A stretch of DNA of 42,431 nucleotides from JBPCQA01 sp050998615 (lineage in GTDB: Bacteria; Actinomycetota; Actinomycetes; Propionibacteriales; Nocardioidaceae), in the NCBI GenBank assembly GCA_050998615.1, contig JBPCQA010000029.1, positions 1 to 42,431 on the forward strand, given 5' to 3'. Position numbers and translations under genes: made by a program. The notes under the pieces were generated by a model. It ran no database searches. It was given only the letters and a program-made list of their open reading frames with translations, and was not told where the DNA came from. The number at the start of each line of letters is the position of its first letter. The first letter of the stretch is position 1. Below are positions 9,055 to 16,140 of this stretch, piece after piece.

Positions 9055-9956
9055 TGAGGCTGCAGCTGAAGGCGCCGGTAATCGCCGTACTGCTCACACC
9101 GCTGCTCGCTGCCTGCAACGGCGCCGGCGCCAGCGAAACCGGACCCCGTCCGCACGTCGTCGCGGCGTTCTATCCCTACGCGTACGTCGCCCAGCGCGTC
9201 CTCGGCGGTCACGGCACCGTCACAGACCTGACACGCCCCGGCGTCGAACCGCATGATCTCGAGCTGACGCCGCAGGAGGTCGCAAACATCAGCGTGGCCG
9301 ACATCGTCATCTACGAGTCGGGTTTCCAACCCTCGGTCGACGCCGCCGTGGCTCAGAATCCGCCCAAGCAGGCCTTCGACGTCACCACGGTGACACCGCT
9401 GCAGGACACCGGCGCCGCATCGGAGTCGGACCTGCCGGGTGACCCGCACATCTGGCAAGATCCCACGCTGTTGATCCCGATCGTGCGTCAGTTCGCCGCC
9501 GATGCGGCCAAGGCAGCGCCGGCACACGCGACGGCATACGACGCGAACGCGAAGACACTCGTCCGTGACTTGTTGAGGCTGGATTCGCAGTTCAAGACCG
9601 GTCTCGCGCATTGCCGACGGGCCGTATTCGTCACCAGTCATGCCGCGTTCGGCTACCTGGCCAAACGCTACGGCCTGACGATGATCCCGATCGCTGGGCT
9701 CAGCCCCGATGCCGAGCCAAGCCCCAACCACATCGCCCAGCTGCAGACCCTGATCCGCCAAGACCACATCACCACCGTGTTCTCCGAAGTGCTCGGCACC
9801 AAGAAGTACGCCGACTCGCTCGCTGCGGACCTTGGCGTCAAGGCCAGCGTGCTCGACCCCATCGAGGGGTTGTCCAGCGCCAACTCCACGCAGAACTATT
9901 TTTCGCTGATGCGCCGCAATCTGTCGGCGTTGCAGCAGTCGAACGGTTGCACATGA
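9054..9956 (+). CDS. znuA: Zinc ABC transporter substrate-binding lipoprotein
   Basis: 300 aa. Captures Zn2+ outside the membrane and delivers it to ZnuB. A signal peptide ends in the lipobox LLAAC. Cluster A-I ligand regions are visible: HVVAAFYPYAYVAQRVLGG, GVEPHDLELTP, DPHIWQDP, FVTSHAAFGYLAKRYGL and FSEVLGTKKYADSLAADLGV. No long His-rich loop is present. The ATG at 9054 is the only start that leaves a proper signal peptide; alternatives at 9039 and 9045 lie inside the Zur box. The znuC start overlaps its stop (ATGA). First gene of znuA-znuC-znuB-zur. Zinc rather than manganese is inferred from the Zur boxes and the zur gene. Confidence 0.92.
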   Translation: MRLQLKAPVIAVLLTPLLAACNGAGASETGPRPHVVAAFYPYAYVAQRVLGGHGTVTDLTRPGVEPHDLELTPQEVANISVADIVIYESGFQPSVDAAVAQNPPKQAFDVTTVTPLQDTGAASESDLPGDPHIWQDPTLLIPIVRQFAADAAKAAPAHATAYDANAKTLVRDLLRLDSQFKTGLAHCRRAVFVTSHAAFGYLAKRYGLTMIPIAGLSPDAEPSPNHIAQLQTLIRQDHITTVFSEVLGTKKYADSLAADLGVKASVLDPIEGLSSANSTQNYFSLMRRNLSALQQSNGCT

Positions 9957-10714
9957 CCAACGTCGTGCAGGTCACGGATGGGAGCATCGCACTCGGCGGC
10001 CGGCCGGTGCTTCGCGGAATCGACCTGTCGGTGCGGCGCGGGCAGGTGGTCGCCGTGCTCGGCAGCAACGGCTCAGGCAAGTCGACCCTGGTGCGCGGAT
10101 TGATGGGGCTCACGCCGTGGGTGCGCGGCGACGTACGACTGTTCGAGACACCGCTCGGCCGCTTTCACGACTGGAAGCGCGTCGGCTACGTCCCGCAGCG
10201 GCAGACCGCGAGCTCGGGTGTGCCGGCCACTGTCACGGAGGTCGTGGCCGCTGGCCGGCTGTCGCGCCGAAAGCCGTTGATGCCGCTGCGACAGGCGGAT
10301 CGATGCGCCGTCCGACGGGCGATTCGCGCCGTCGAACTCCAGGAGATGCAACACGAGGTGGTCGGACACCTCTCGGGTGGGCAGCAACAACGCGTGCTGA
10401 TCGCCCGTGCGCTGGCTGGCGAGCCTGAGCTCTTCGTGCTGGACGAGCCCAACGCGGGAGTGGACCGCCACAACCAACTCGCGCTCGCGACGACCCTTCG
10501 GCCGCTTGTGGCCGGCGGCACCACGGTGTTTGTCGTGCTACACGAGATCGGGCCACTCGCTGACCTCATCGACCGCGCGGTGGTGCTGCGCGACGGTCGG
10601 GTCTCGTACGACGGCCCGCCGCCCGACGAACAGACCCTCGACGGCTTCGATGATCACCATCACCTCAACCGGGCCGCCGAGCATCTGCGCCTGAAGGCGG
10701 GGTGGGACCTGTGA
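9953..10714 (+). CDS. znuC: Zinc ABC transporter ATP-binding protein
   Basis: 253 aa. Powers zinc import through ZnuB. Walker A is GSNGSGKST (residues 37-45), the Q-loop region is VGYVPQRQ, the signature is LSGGQQQRVLIARALAGEPE, Walker B is LFVLDEPNAGVD and the H-loop is VLHEIG. A short His cluster (DDHHHL) near the C-terminus is a plausible metal-sensing patch, but this is inference. The ATG at 9953 overlaps the znuA stop, and the stop overlaps the GTG of znuB, so three genes are coupled. The open frame continues upstream to 9611 only as a shadow of znuA. Confidence 0.95.
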   Translation: MTNVVQVTDGSIALGGRPVLRGIDLSVRRGQVVAVLGSNGSGKSTLVRGLMGLTPWVRGDVRLFETPLGRFHDWKRVGYVPQRQTASSGVPATVTEVVAAGRLSRRKPLMPLRQADRCAVRRAIRAVELQEMQHEVVGHLSGGQQQRVLIARALAGEPELFVLDEPNAGVDRHNQLALATTLRPLVAGGTTVFVVLHEIGPLADLIDRAVVLRDGRVSYDGPPPDEQTLDGFDDHHHLNRAAEHLRLKAGWDL

Positions 10715-11700
10715 CGATTCTGCAGTACTCCTTCATGGTCAGGGCCCTGCTTGCGGCCCTGTTCACCGGCGTGGCCGCGCCGGCGGTAGGCACCTATCTG
10801 GTGCAACGGCGGATGGCGCTGATGGGTGACGGGATCGGGCACATCGCCGTCACCGGAGTCGGGCTCGGTCTGCTGACCGGCCACTCCCCCGTCTGGACGG
10901 CGGTGATCGTCACCACGTTGGGCGCGGTGTTGATCGAGCTGGTGCGCGAGCGGGGCCGCACCAGTGGGGATGTCGCGCTGGCGCTGATCTTCTACGGCGG
11001 CATCGCCGGTGGTGTCATGGTGACCACGCTCGCCGGCGGCAGCGCCCAGACGCTGGAGAACTACCTGTTCGGCTCGATCACCACGGTGTCCACCTCCGAC
11101 GTCTGGACGGTGGTGGCGTTGGCAGCGGTGGTCATCTTTGTCGCCGTGGGGTTCGCGCCGCAACTCTTCGCAGTGTGCCAGGACGAGGAGTTCGCCAAAG
11201 TCACCGGAATGCACGTTCGCGTCTACAACCTGATGACCTCGGTCATGGCGGCGGTGACTGTCACGGTGGCGATGCGCACGGTCGGACTGCTGCTCGTCAG
11301 CGCGTTGATGGTCGTGCCCGTCGCGACTTCTCAGCAGCTGTCCAAGGGTTTCAAGCTGACAATGCTCGTGGCCATGGTGCTCGGAGCGGCCGCCTCCGTC
11401 GGCGGTGTGGTCACCAGCTTCTACGTCAACGTGGCGCCCGGCGCGAGCATAGTGTTGATGGCCTTGGCGGGGTTCGTCGCCGCGTGGCCGGTGGGAAGCC
11501 TGCTGCGCTACCACCGGCGACGCCGGGAACCTTTCGTGGTGGGCGACGACGAGCTGCCGCACACCGCCGTACCGGAAACTCACCGCCACGAACATGGCGA
11601 CGAGTGTGGCCACCCAGCCGTGCGACACGGCGACCATGTCGACTACGTGCATGATGGGCATCGTCACGCCATGCACGGCGACCACTACGACGAGCACTGA
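10711..11700 (+). CDS. znuB: Zinc ABC transporter permease with His-rich tail
   Basis: 329 aa. ABC-3 family permease with eight or so hydrophobic segments between about residues 5 and 270. Typical motifs are YLVQRRMALMGDGIGHIAVT and GLLLVSALMVVPVATSQQLS. After the last helix the C-terminal tail carries 13 histidines in about 46 residues, with acidic residues and one cysteine, which suggests a cytoplasmic zinc-binding extension. The GTG at 10711 overlaps the znuC stop (GTGA) and follows a GGGGTGGG Shine-Dalgarno-like run; the GTG at 10702 is less likely. Confidence 0.94.
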   Translation: MTILQYSFMVRALLAALFTGVAAPAVGTYLVQRRMALMGDGIGHIAVTGVGLGLLTGHSPVWTAVIVTTLGAVLIELVRERGRTSGDVALALIFYGGIAGGVMVTTLAGGSAQTLENYLFGSITTVSTSDVWTVVALAAVVIFVAVGFAPQLFAVCQDEEFAKVTGMHVRVYNLMTSVMAAVTVTVAMRTVGLLLVSALMVVPVATSQQLSKGFKLTMLVAMVLGAAASVGGVVTSFYVNVAPGASIVLMALAGFVAAWPVGSLLRYHRRRREPFVVGDDELPHTAVPETHRHEHGDECGHPAVRHGDHVDYVHDGHRHAMHGDHYDEH

Positions 11701-11717
11701 CAAGGAGTCCGAGCCCC

Positions 11718-12134
11718 ATGGCCACCACCACATCGATCGGCGCTCGACCGACTCGTCAACGCAGGGCGGTCGTCGCTGCCCTGGCCGGCGTCGAGGTGTT
11801 CCGCAGTGCGCAGGAAATCCACGCGCTGCTGCGACACCAGGGCCAAGACGTGGGGCTCACCACCGTCTACCGCACGCTGCAAGCGCTCGCAGATGCGGGC
11901 GAGATCGACGTCTTGCGTACGCCGGAGGGTGAGTCGGTCTACCGCCAATGCAGCATCGGACACCATCACCACCTGGTGTGTCGTGGCTGCGGTTCGACGG
12001 TCGAGATCGAAGGTCCAGCCGTGGAGACATGGGCCGCCAATACCGCCAAGAAGCACGGTTTCGCGGAGCTAGAGCACACCCTGGAGATCTTCGGCACCTG
12101 CGCCACCTGCGCCGACGCATCCAGATCGCGCTGA
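11718..12134 (+). CDS. zur: Fur-family zinc uptake regulator
   Basis: 138 aa. Winged-helix DNA-binding domain (about 1-80, with GLTTVYRTLQALADAGEIDV) and a metal-binding dimerisation domain (HHHHLVCRGCG, residues 82-92). The structural zinc site Cys88, Cys91, Cys128, Cys131 is complete. An AGGAG lies 10 bases before the ATG. It is the last gene of the zinc-uptake operon and most likely represses that operon through the two boxes at 9018-9054; autoregulation follows from the operon layout. Confidence 0.92.
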   Translation: MATTTSIGARPTRQRRAVVAALAGVEVFRSAQEIHALLRHQGQDVGLTTVYRTLQALADAGEIDVLRTPEGESVYRQCSIGHHHHLVCRGCGSTVEIEGPAVETWAANTAKKHGFAELEHTLEIFGTCATCADASRSR

Positions 12135-12146
12135 CTTGTCGCCTGC

Positions 12147-12188
12147 GGCTGAACGTATCTGGCTCCGGGGAAACGCCAAGCTTCAGCC
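12147..12188. terminator. Inverted repeat between convergent zur and uppS
   Basis: GGCTGAA (12147-12153) and TTCAGCC (12182-12188) flank a 28-base loop in the 81 bp between two convergent genes. A bidirectional terminator is plausible, but the stem is short and there is no T-run. Confidence 0.3.
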
Positions 12189-12215
12189 ACAAGCCGAGAG
12201 AATCCACGAGTTGCT

Positions 12216-13085
12216 TCAAGCTGTCCCGTAGCGGCGGTTGCGGCGTGCGTAGATGTCGATCGCCTCGAAGAGTGTGCGCCGATCGACATCGGGCCACAGC
12301 ACGTTCATGAAGACCATTTCGGCATAGGCAGCCTGCCACAGCATGAAGTTGCTGAACCGCTGCTCCCCCGACGTTCGCAGCAGCATGTCGACATCTGGGA
12401 GCTCCGGCACGTAGAGCGCCTTGGTCATGGCGCGTTCGTCGATCTTGTCGGCTCGGATGCGCCCGTCGACGGCTTGCTGGGCAAGCCGACGAGCCGCGTC
12501 GGCGATCTCGGCGCGGCCGCCGTAGTTCACGCACATGGTCAGCGTCAAGACGTCGTTGTCTTGCGTCATCTCCTCGGCAATCTCCAACTCCTTGATCACC
12601 GACGACCACAGCCGGGGGGTGCGACCCGCCCAGCGCACTCGCACACCCAGGGCGTGCATCTCGTCGCGTCGCCGACGGATCACGTCCCGGTTGAAGCCCA
12701 TCAAGAAGCGCACCTCTTCGGGGGAGCGTTTCCAGTTCTCCGTGGAGAACGCGTACGCCGAGATGCACTTCACGCCCGCTTGGATGGCCCCCTCGACGAC
12801 GTCGAAGAGCGCCGCCTCGCCGCGCTCGTGACCCGCCGTGCGCGGCAATCCCCGTTGCTTGGCCCACCGGCCGTTGCCGTCCATGATCAGCGCGATGTGT
12901 CGTGGAATCAGCGCGCTGGGCAGGGCAGGCGGTGCCGCGTAGGCGTCCTTCGTCACGCCAACACTGTGACACCTCTCGGTGCTCGCAGCGTCGGCAGGCA
13001 GCCGGCGTACCCATGCGGGCGACGTCGCGACGGCACCGGTTGAACAAGGCAGGGGCTTTAGAGCCCGCGGGCTCTTAGTCGTCAT
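12216..13085 (-). CDS. uppS: Isoprenyl diphosphate synthase (UppS family)
   Basis: Z-type prenyltransferase making the undecaprenyl or decaprenyl diphosphate carrier lipid. The catalytic P-loop-like motif is LIMDGNGRWAKQRGLPRTAG. Later conserved parts are SAYAFSTENWKRS and the C-terminal block DMLLRTSGEQRFSNFMLWQA followed by FMNVLWPD. From the ATG at 13085 it is 289 aa with an odd N-terminus containing a 16-base palindrome. From the GTG at 12956 it would be 246 aa, closer to the family norm. Neither start has a clear Shine-Dalgarno, so the N-terminus is unsettled. It lies 9 bases downstream of recO on the same strand if the long form is used. Confidence 0.9.
   Translation of the reverse strand: MTTKSPRALKPLPCSTGAVATSPAWVRRLPADAASTERCHSVGVTKDAYAAPPALPSALIPRHIALIMDGNGRWAKQRGLPRTAGHERGEAALFDVVEGAIQAGVKCISAYAFSTENWKRSPEEVRFLMGFNRDVIRRRRDEMHALGVRVRWAGRTPRLWSSVIKELEIAEEMTQDNDVLTLTMCVNYGGRAEIADAARRLAQQAVDGRIRADKIDERAMTKALYVPELPDVDMLLRTSGEQRFSNFMLWQAAYAEMVFMNVLWPDVDRRTLFEAIDIYARRNRRYGTA
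13060..13075. repeat. Perfect 16-bp palindrome near the uppS 5' end
   Basis: AGAGCCCGCGGGCTCT reads the same on both strands. It is coding only if uppS starts at 13085; otherwise it lies between recO and uppS. Confidence 0.5.
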
Positions 13086-13094
13086 GTCGGCCCG

Positions 13095-13823
13095 TTAGCG
13101 CTCGACATACACCAATGAGCGAAGGCTGCGTTCCAGGTGCCATTGCAGGTAGGCCGCCACGATTCCGCTGGCCGGTCTGCGATAACGCGGCTCCACCGCC
13201 TCCGCGGTGGTCCAGTCGCCAGCGAGCAGCGCACCGAGCAAGGCAACTGCCTCCGGCGGCGGGTTCGCCGTGCCGGGAGTTCGACACGAAGCGCAGAGCA
13301 TGCCGCCGGAATCAGCGCTGAAACTGCGGTGTGGTCCCGGCTCACCGCAGCGCGAGCAGAGGTCGAACGACGGCGCGTAGCCGGCAATCGCCAGCGACCG
13401 TAGCAGGAACGAGTCAAGCACCAAGGGGGCGTCATGCTCGCCGGCCACGAGCGCCCGCAGCCCACTGAGCAGCAGCAGGTACTGCTGGAGCGCGGGCTCC
13501 ATCTCCTCCGCGACGAGCCGCTCGGCGGTTTCGAGCATGGCCGTGCCGGATGTGTAGCGGGCGTAGTCGCCGGCGATGACCTGGCCGAGTGGTGACAGGG
13601 TTTCCACCTGGGTGACCACGTCGAGGGTGCGGCCTCGCGCGAACTGGGCGTCGACGTGCATGAACGGCTCGAGTCGGGAGCCGAACTTAGACTTGGTACG
13701 CCGCACACCCTTTCCCACCGCCCGGACGCGTCCTGTCGACCGGGTCAAGAACGTGATGATCCGGTCGGCCTCTCCCAGCTTCTGGGTGCGCAGGACGATC
13801 GCCTCGTCACGGTAGAGCCTCAC
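13095..13823 (-). CDS. recO: DNA repair protein RecO
   Basis: 242 aa. Loads RecA on SSB-coated DNA in the RecFOR pathway. The N-terminal OB-fold is MRLYRDEAIVLRTQKLGEAD; the helical C-terminal part has a zinc site with Cys156, Cys159, Cys177 and Cys180 (CSRCGEPG and CASC). Length and motifs are normal. It is upstream of uppS on the same strand, a common actinobacterial pair. A two-part inverted repeat lies at 13855-13906 upstream of its start. Confidence 0.94.
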   Translation of the reverse strand: MRLYRDEAIVLRTQKLGEADRIITFLTRSTGRVRAVGKGVRRTKSKFGSRLEPFMHVDAQFARGRTLDVVTQVETLSPLGQVIAGDYARYTSGTAMLETAERLVAEEMEPALQQYLLLLSGLRALVAGEHDAPLVLDSFLLRSLAIAGYAPSFDLCSRCGEPGPHRSFSADSGGMLCASCRTPGTANPPPEAVALLGALLAGDWTTAEAVEPRYRRPASGIVAAYLQWHLERSLRSLVYVER

Positions 13824-13854
13824 GGACCCATTGTGCCCGCCATACCTCGCCTAC

Positions 13855-13906
13855 GGCTGAACATCGTCGTTGGGATGGCTGCTCAACACGCGATGGACCT
13901 TCAGCC
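13855..13906 (-). promoter_or_regulatory. Two-step hairpin upstream of recO
   Basis: Outer arms GGCTGAA (13855-13861) and TTCAGCC (13900-13906) enclose an inner CATCG/CGATG pair. It is 32-84 bases upstream of the recO start. The same outer arms, followed by ACAA, occur at 12147-12188. Confidence 0.35.
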
Positions 13907-13982
13907 ACAATGCCTATGGTCTGTGACAGGGATGAGACGAAGGTGACAGATCTGCCAGACCGGCCGGCTACGCAGGCTTTAA

Positions 13983-14035
13983 CCCCGCCAGAATGGGGCA
14001 CCGAGGGGGCATAGTCCCCGCTCGCCCGGACGAGC
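13983..14035 (-). promoter_or_regulatory. Cluster of three short hairpins between the ANTAR gene and recO
   Basis: Read on the minus strand, 14035-14020 is GCTCG-TCCGGG-CGAGC and 14019-14006 is GGGG-ACTATG-CCCC. These are two abutting hairpins, each with a six-base loop. A third, CCCC-ATTCTGGC-GGGG, follows at 13998-13983. They lie downstream of the GAF-ANTAR gene and upstream of recO, on the strand of both. The rest of 13907-14164 holds no gene that I can support. Confidence 0.45.
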
Positions 14036-14046
14036 ACGGGATCAGG

Positions 14047-14074
14047 CCCCGGCGTTGACACACCAGCGCCGGGG
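14047..14074 (-). terminator. GC-rich hairpin downstream of the GAF-ANTAR gene
   Basis: CCCCGGCG and CGCCGGGG arms (8 bp) flank a 12-base loop, 91 bases past the stop of the ANTAR gene. No T-run follows, as is common in high-GC actinomycetes. Confidence 0.5.
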
Positions 14075-14164
14075 TCGTCCAAGTTGCGTCGTCGCCAACC
14101 GAACATCGGTGCGGATGAGCCGCAGCCGACCGTTCATCGCTGCACGCAGCAGCAGTAGGGCGCC

Positions 14165-14887
14165 TTACCTTGATGTCAGCCTTGAGCCCTCGGTGATTTG
14201 TTGGGCCAGCCGGCGTAGCTTCACGTTCATCCGCTGGGAGGCGTGCACGAGCATCTCGAACGCTTCCTCGCTGGACACATTGCTCTGCTCGCGCAAGATC
14301 CCGACCGCCTCGCCGATCACTCGACGCGACTCGATAGCGGCTCGCAGGCTGGCTTGTCGTCGCGAGGCGTCGAACACGACAGTGGTCAGCGACGCCAACA
14401 AGATGGCCAGCATCTGGTCGTCGTCAGTGAACCCGTCGACGTGGGTCGAATACATGTTGATGCCGCCCAGCGTCTCTCGTGGTGCCGAACCCAGAGCCAA
14501 CCGGCACGAGAACATGCTCTGAACGCCGAGCTCACCGGCCATTCGGGCGGCCGACAGCGGCCACCGCCGGTCTACCGCCAGATTAGGGGTGTAGATCGAG
14601 CGCTCCTGTATCGCCGCGTCCAGACAAGGCCCCTCATGCTCGGCGTATTGGATATCATCGCCTGCCGAGGCCATTGCGTCGGTAGCAGCCACAGTTACGG
14701 GGCCGGTCTTCTCCAGCAGGCTTAGGCTGACCGCGTCACAGCCACCGATGGCATGCACTGCCGACTCGGTGACGTTACGCAGGCTCGCCTCGTGGTCATC
14801 CGACGAGTGGATGTGGCTGGCCATCTCGGTGAACGCCGCTACCAACGAACGCGAGGTCGGCGCATTATGAGAATGGTGCTGCGTCAT
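14165..14887 (-). CDS. GAF and ANTAR domain transcription antitermination regulator
   Basis: 240 aa. A GAF sensor domain (about residues 25-165, with EHEGPCLDAAIQER and GGINMYSTHVDGFTDDD) is followed by a C-terminal ANTAR domain (about 180-235; IESRRVIGEAVGILREQSNV and EAFEMLVHASQRMNVKLRRL). ANTAR domains bind RNA with paired hairpins and prevent termination. The GAF ligand is unknown. The ATG at 14887 is chosen over the GTG at 14917; its Shine-Dalgarno-like GGGAGAGGG lies in the 3' arm of a tight hairpin (14894-14908), which suggests translational control. It is a single-gene unit; structured RNA follows it before recO. Confidence 0.85.
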   Translation of the reverse strand: MTQHHSHNAPTSRSLVAAFTEMASHIHSSDDHEASLRNVTESAVHAIGGCDAVSLSLLEKTGPVTVAATDAMASAGDDIQYAEHEGPCLDAAIQERSIYTPNLAVDRRWPLSAARMAGELGVQSMFSCRLALGSAPRETLGGINMYSTHVDGFTDDDQMLAILLASLTTVVFDASRRQASLRAAIESRRVIGEAVGILREQSNVSSEEAFEMLVHASQRMNVKLRRLAQQITEGSRLTSR

Positions 14888-14893
14888 AAAGCG

Positions 14894-14908
14894 CCCTCTC
14901 CCAGAGGG
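14894..14908 (-). promoter_or_regulatory. Hairpin burying the Shine-Dalgarno of the GAF-ANTAR gene
   Basis: Minus-strand CCCTCT-GGG-AGAGGG is a perfect 6-bp stem with a 3-base loop, ending 6 bases before the ATG. The only ribosome-binding sequence (GAGAGGG) forms its 3' arm. Confidence 0.55.
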
Positions 14909-14917
14909 AGGCGTCAC

Positions 14918-15214
14918 GCCTGTGACGGTGGCTGCCTTCAGCCTCCCACATGTACGGCGCCCCGGTGATTTTCCAGCGTAGCCTCGCGAACTCCGGAACG
15001 CGAATCATCGACGCTGGCGCCCGGCGGCAGGGCTCGGCTTGGCGCGAGATGGTCGCCGCCCATGGTCTAGGCAAGAGGCGAGTCGGCGCTGTCGGTGTGA
15101 CAGTCTCGTTAGGTGACCCTTGAGCACGCGAACTGAGAGTCCGCGCAGCCATCCCATCGATGGCCAGCGCGGGTTCCAGCGGGAGCGACTTTGCCTCGTT
15201 TACAGTGGTGGACG
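14918..15214. other. Intergenic region between divergent regulator and lipoprotein genes
   Basis: About 300 bp between a minus-strand and a plus-strand gene. I see no supported gene or clear repeat; it must hold both promoters. Open frames here lack recognisable sequence. Confidence 0.4.
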
Positions 15215-16132
15215 ATGACTCCCCCGACGACTTCCCCGACGACTGGGCGGTCCGGTTCGGCGCATCAACGCTCGTTCACCGGATACGCCGTCATGTTGGT
15301 AACGCTGGTGATGTTGGCAGCGTTGGTCTCCAGCTGCTCATCGGCGGCGACCAAAGCAAACGCCACCGACCCGTCAATGCCGACGCCGTCAACTACCACA
15401 GCTACGACTAAGGCGCCGCCGCCTGCGCCGCCAGCCGCTCCGCCGGTGAACGCTTGTCACCGGCTGAGCTATCTAAGCACCTCGCTCTACTCCGACGCCT
15501 CCAGCGCGGTGCCCTGCACGAAACCCCACACGGCTTTCACCTTCGCGGTGCCGACGCTTCCTGCGAGCGTCATCGTGAAGGGCGTCGACATCGGCAACAA
15601 GACGATTCAGGACGCGGCCTCGGCCGCCTGCCAGTCAGCGTTCGACAGGTTCGTTGGTGGCGTTCCGGAAACCCGGGCCTTATCCAGGATCACCGTGACA
15701 TACTTCCTGCCCGATCAGGCGGGCTTCAACCTGGGGGCACACTGGGTAAGGTGCGACCTGATCGCGATGCGGACCCAGCAGTCGCTTGCCGATCTGCCCG
15801 CGAACCCTCGGCACTTCCTTGACCAAGCCCGCGCGCTCGACCAGTACGGCGCCTGCTCCCAGGGCGACCCCGGCTCGGCCAAGTTCCGGCTCGTCATGTG
15901 CAGCGAGCCGCACACCTACCGCGCCCTGGCTGCGCTGCGACTTGGCGCAGACGGCGCCAAGTACCCCGGCGAAACCGTGACGCGGGTCGAGGGCAAGAGA
16001 CGGTGCGGGCATCTCGTTGCAGCCAAGCTGAACCTCTCCGGTGGATACACCTACGGCTGGACGTACCCGACCAGCGCCAACTGGGCCGAAGGACAACGGT
16101 TCGGCTACTGCTGGAACAAGACGACGAAGTAA
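15215..16132 (+). CDS. Septum-formation-domain lipoprotein
   Basis: 305 aa. After a Thr/Pro-rich cytoplasmic start, a hydrophobic segment (MLVTLVMLAALVSSC) ends in a lipobox Cys. A Thr/Pro/Ala-rich linker leads to two related segments: AVPCTKPHTAFTFAVPTLP and LVMCSEPHTYRALAALRLG. Such paired C-x-x-PH motifs are the signature of the actinobacterial Septum_form domain family. The C-terminus has RRCGHLVAAKLNL and ends with a Trp/Cys-containing strand. The ATG at 15215 follows GGTGG; starts nearer the hydrophobic segment are possible. It converges with era with 8 bp between stops. An envelope or division role is family inference. Confidence 0.75.
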   Translation: MTPPTTSPTTGRSGSAHQRSFTGYAVMLVTLVMLAALVSSCSSAATKANATDPSMPTPSTTTATTKAPPPAPPAAPPVNACHRLSYLSTSLYSDASSAVPCTKPHTAFTFAVPTLPASVIVKGVDIGNKTIQDAASAACQSAFDRFVGGVPETRALSRITVTYFLPDQAGFNLGAHWVRCDLIAMRTQQSLADLPANPRHFLDQARALDQYGACSQGDPGSAKFRLVMCSEPHTYRALAALRLGADGAKYPGETVTRVEGKRRCGHLVAAKLNLSGGYTYGWTYPTSANWAEGQRFGYCWNKTTK

Positions 16133-16140
16133 AGGTAGAA

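Noticed and set aside
11857..13047. 396-codon minus-strand frame across zur and uppS
   Set aside because: Overlaps two well-supported genes in wrong frames and is Arg/His-rich without domains.
13807..14106. 99-codon minus-strand frame starting MFGWRRRNLDD
   Set aside because: Overlaps the recO start and the hairpin cluster; the translated palindromes explain its composition. No Shine-Dalgarno.
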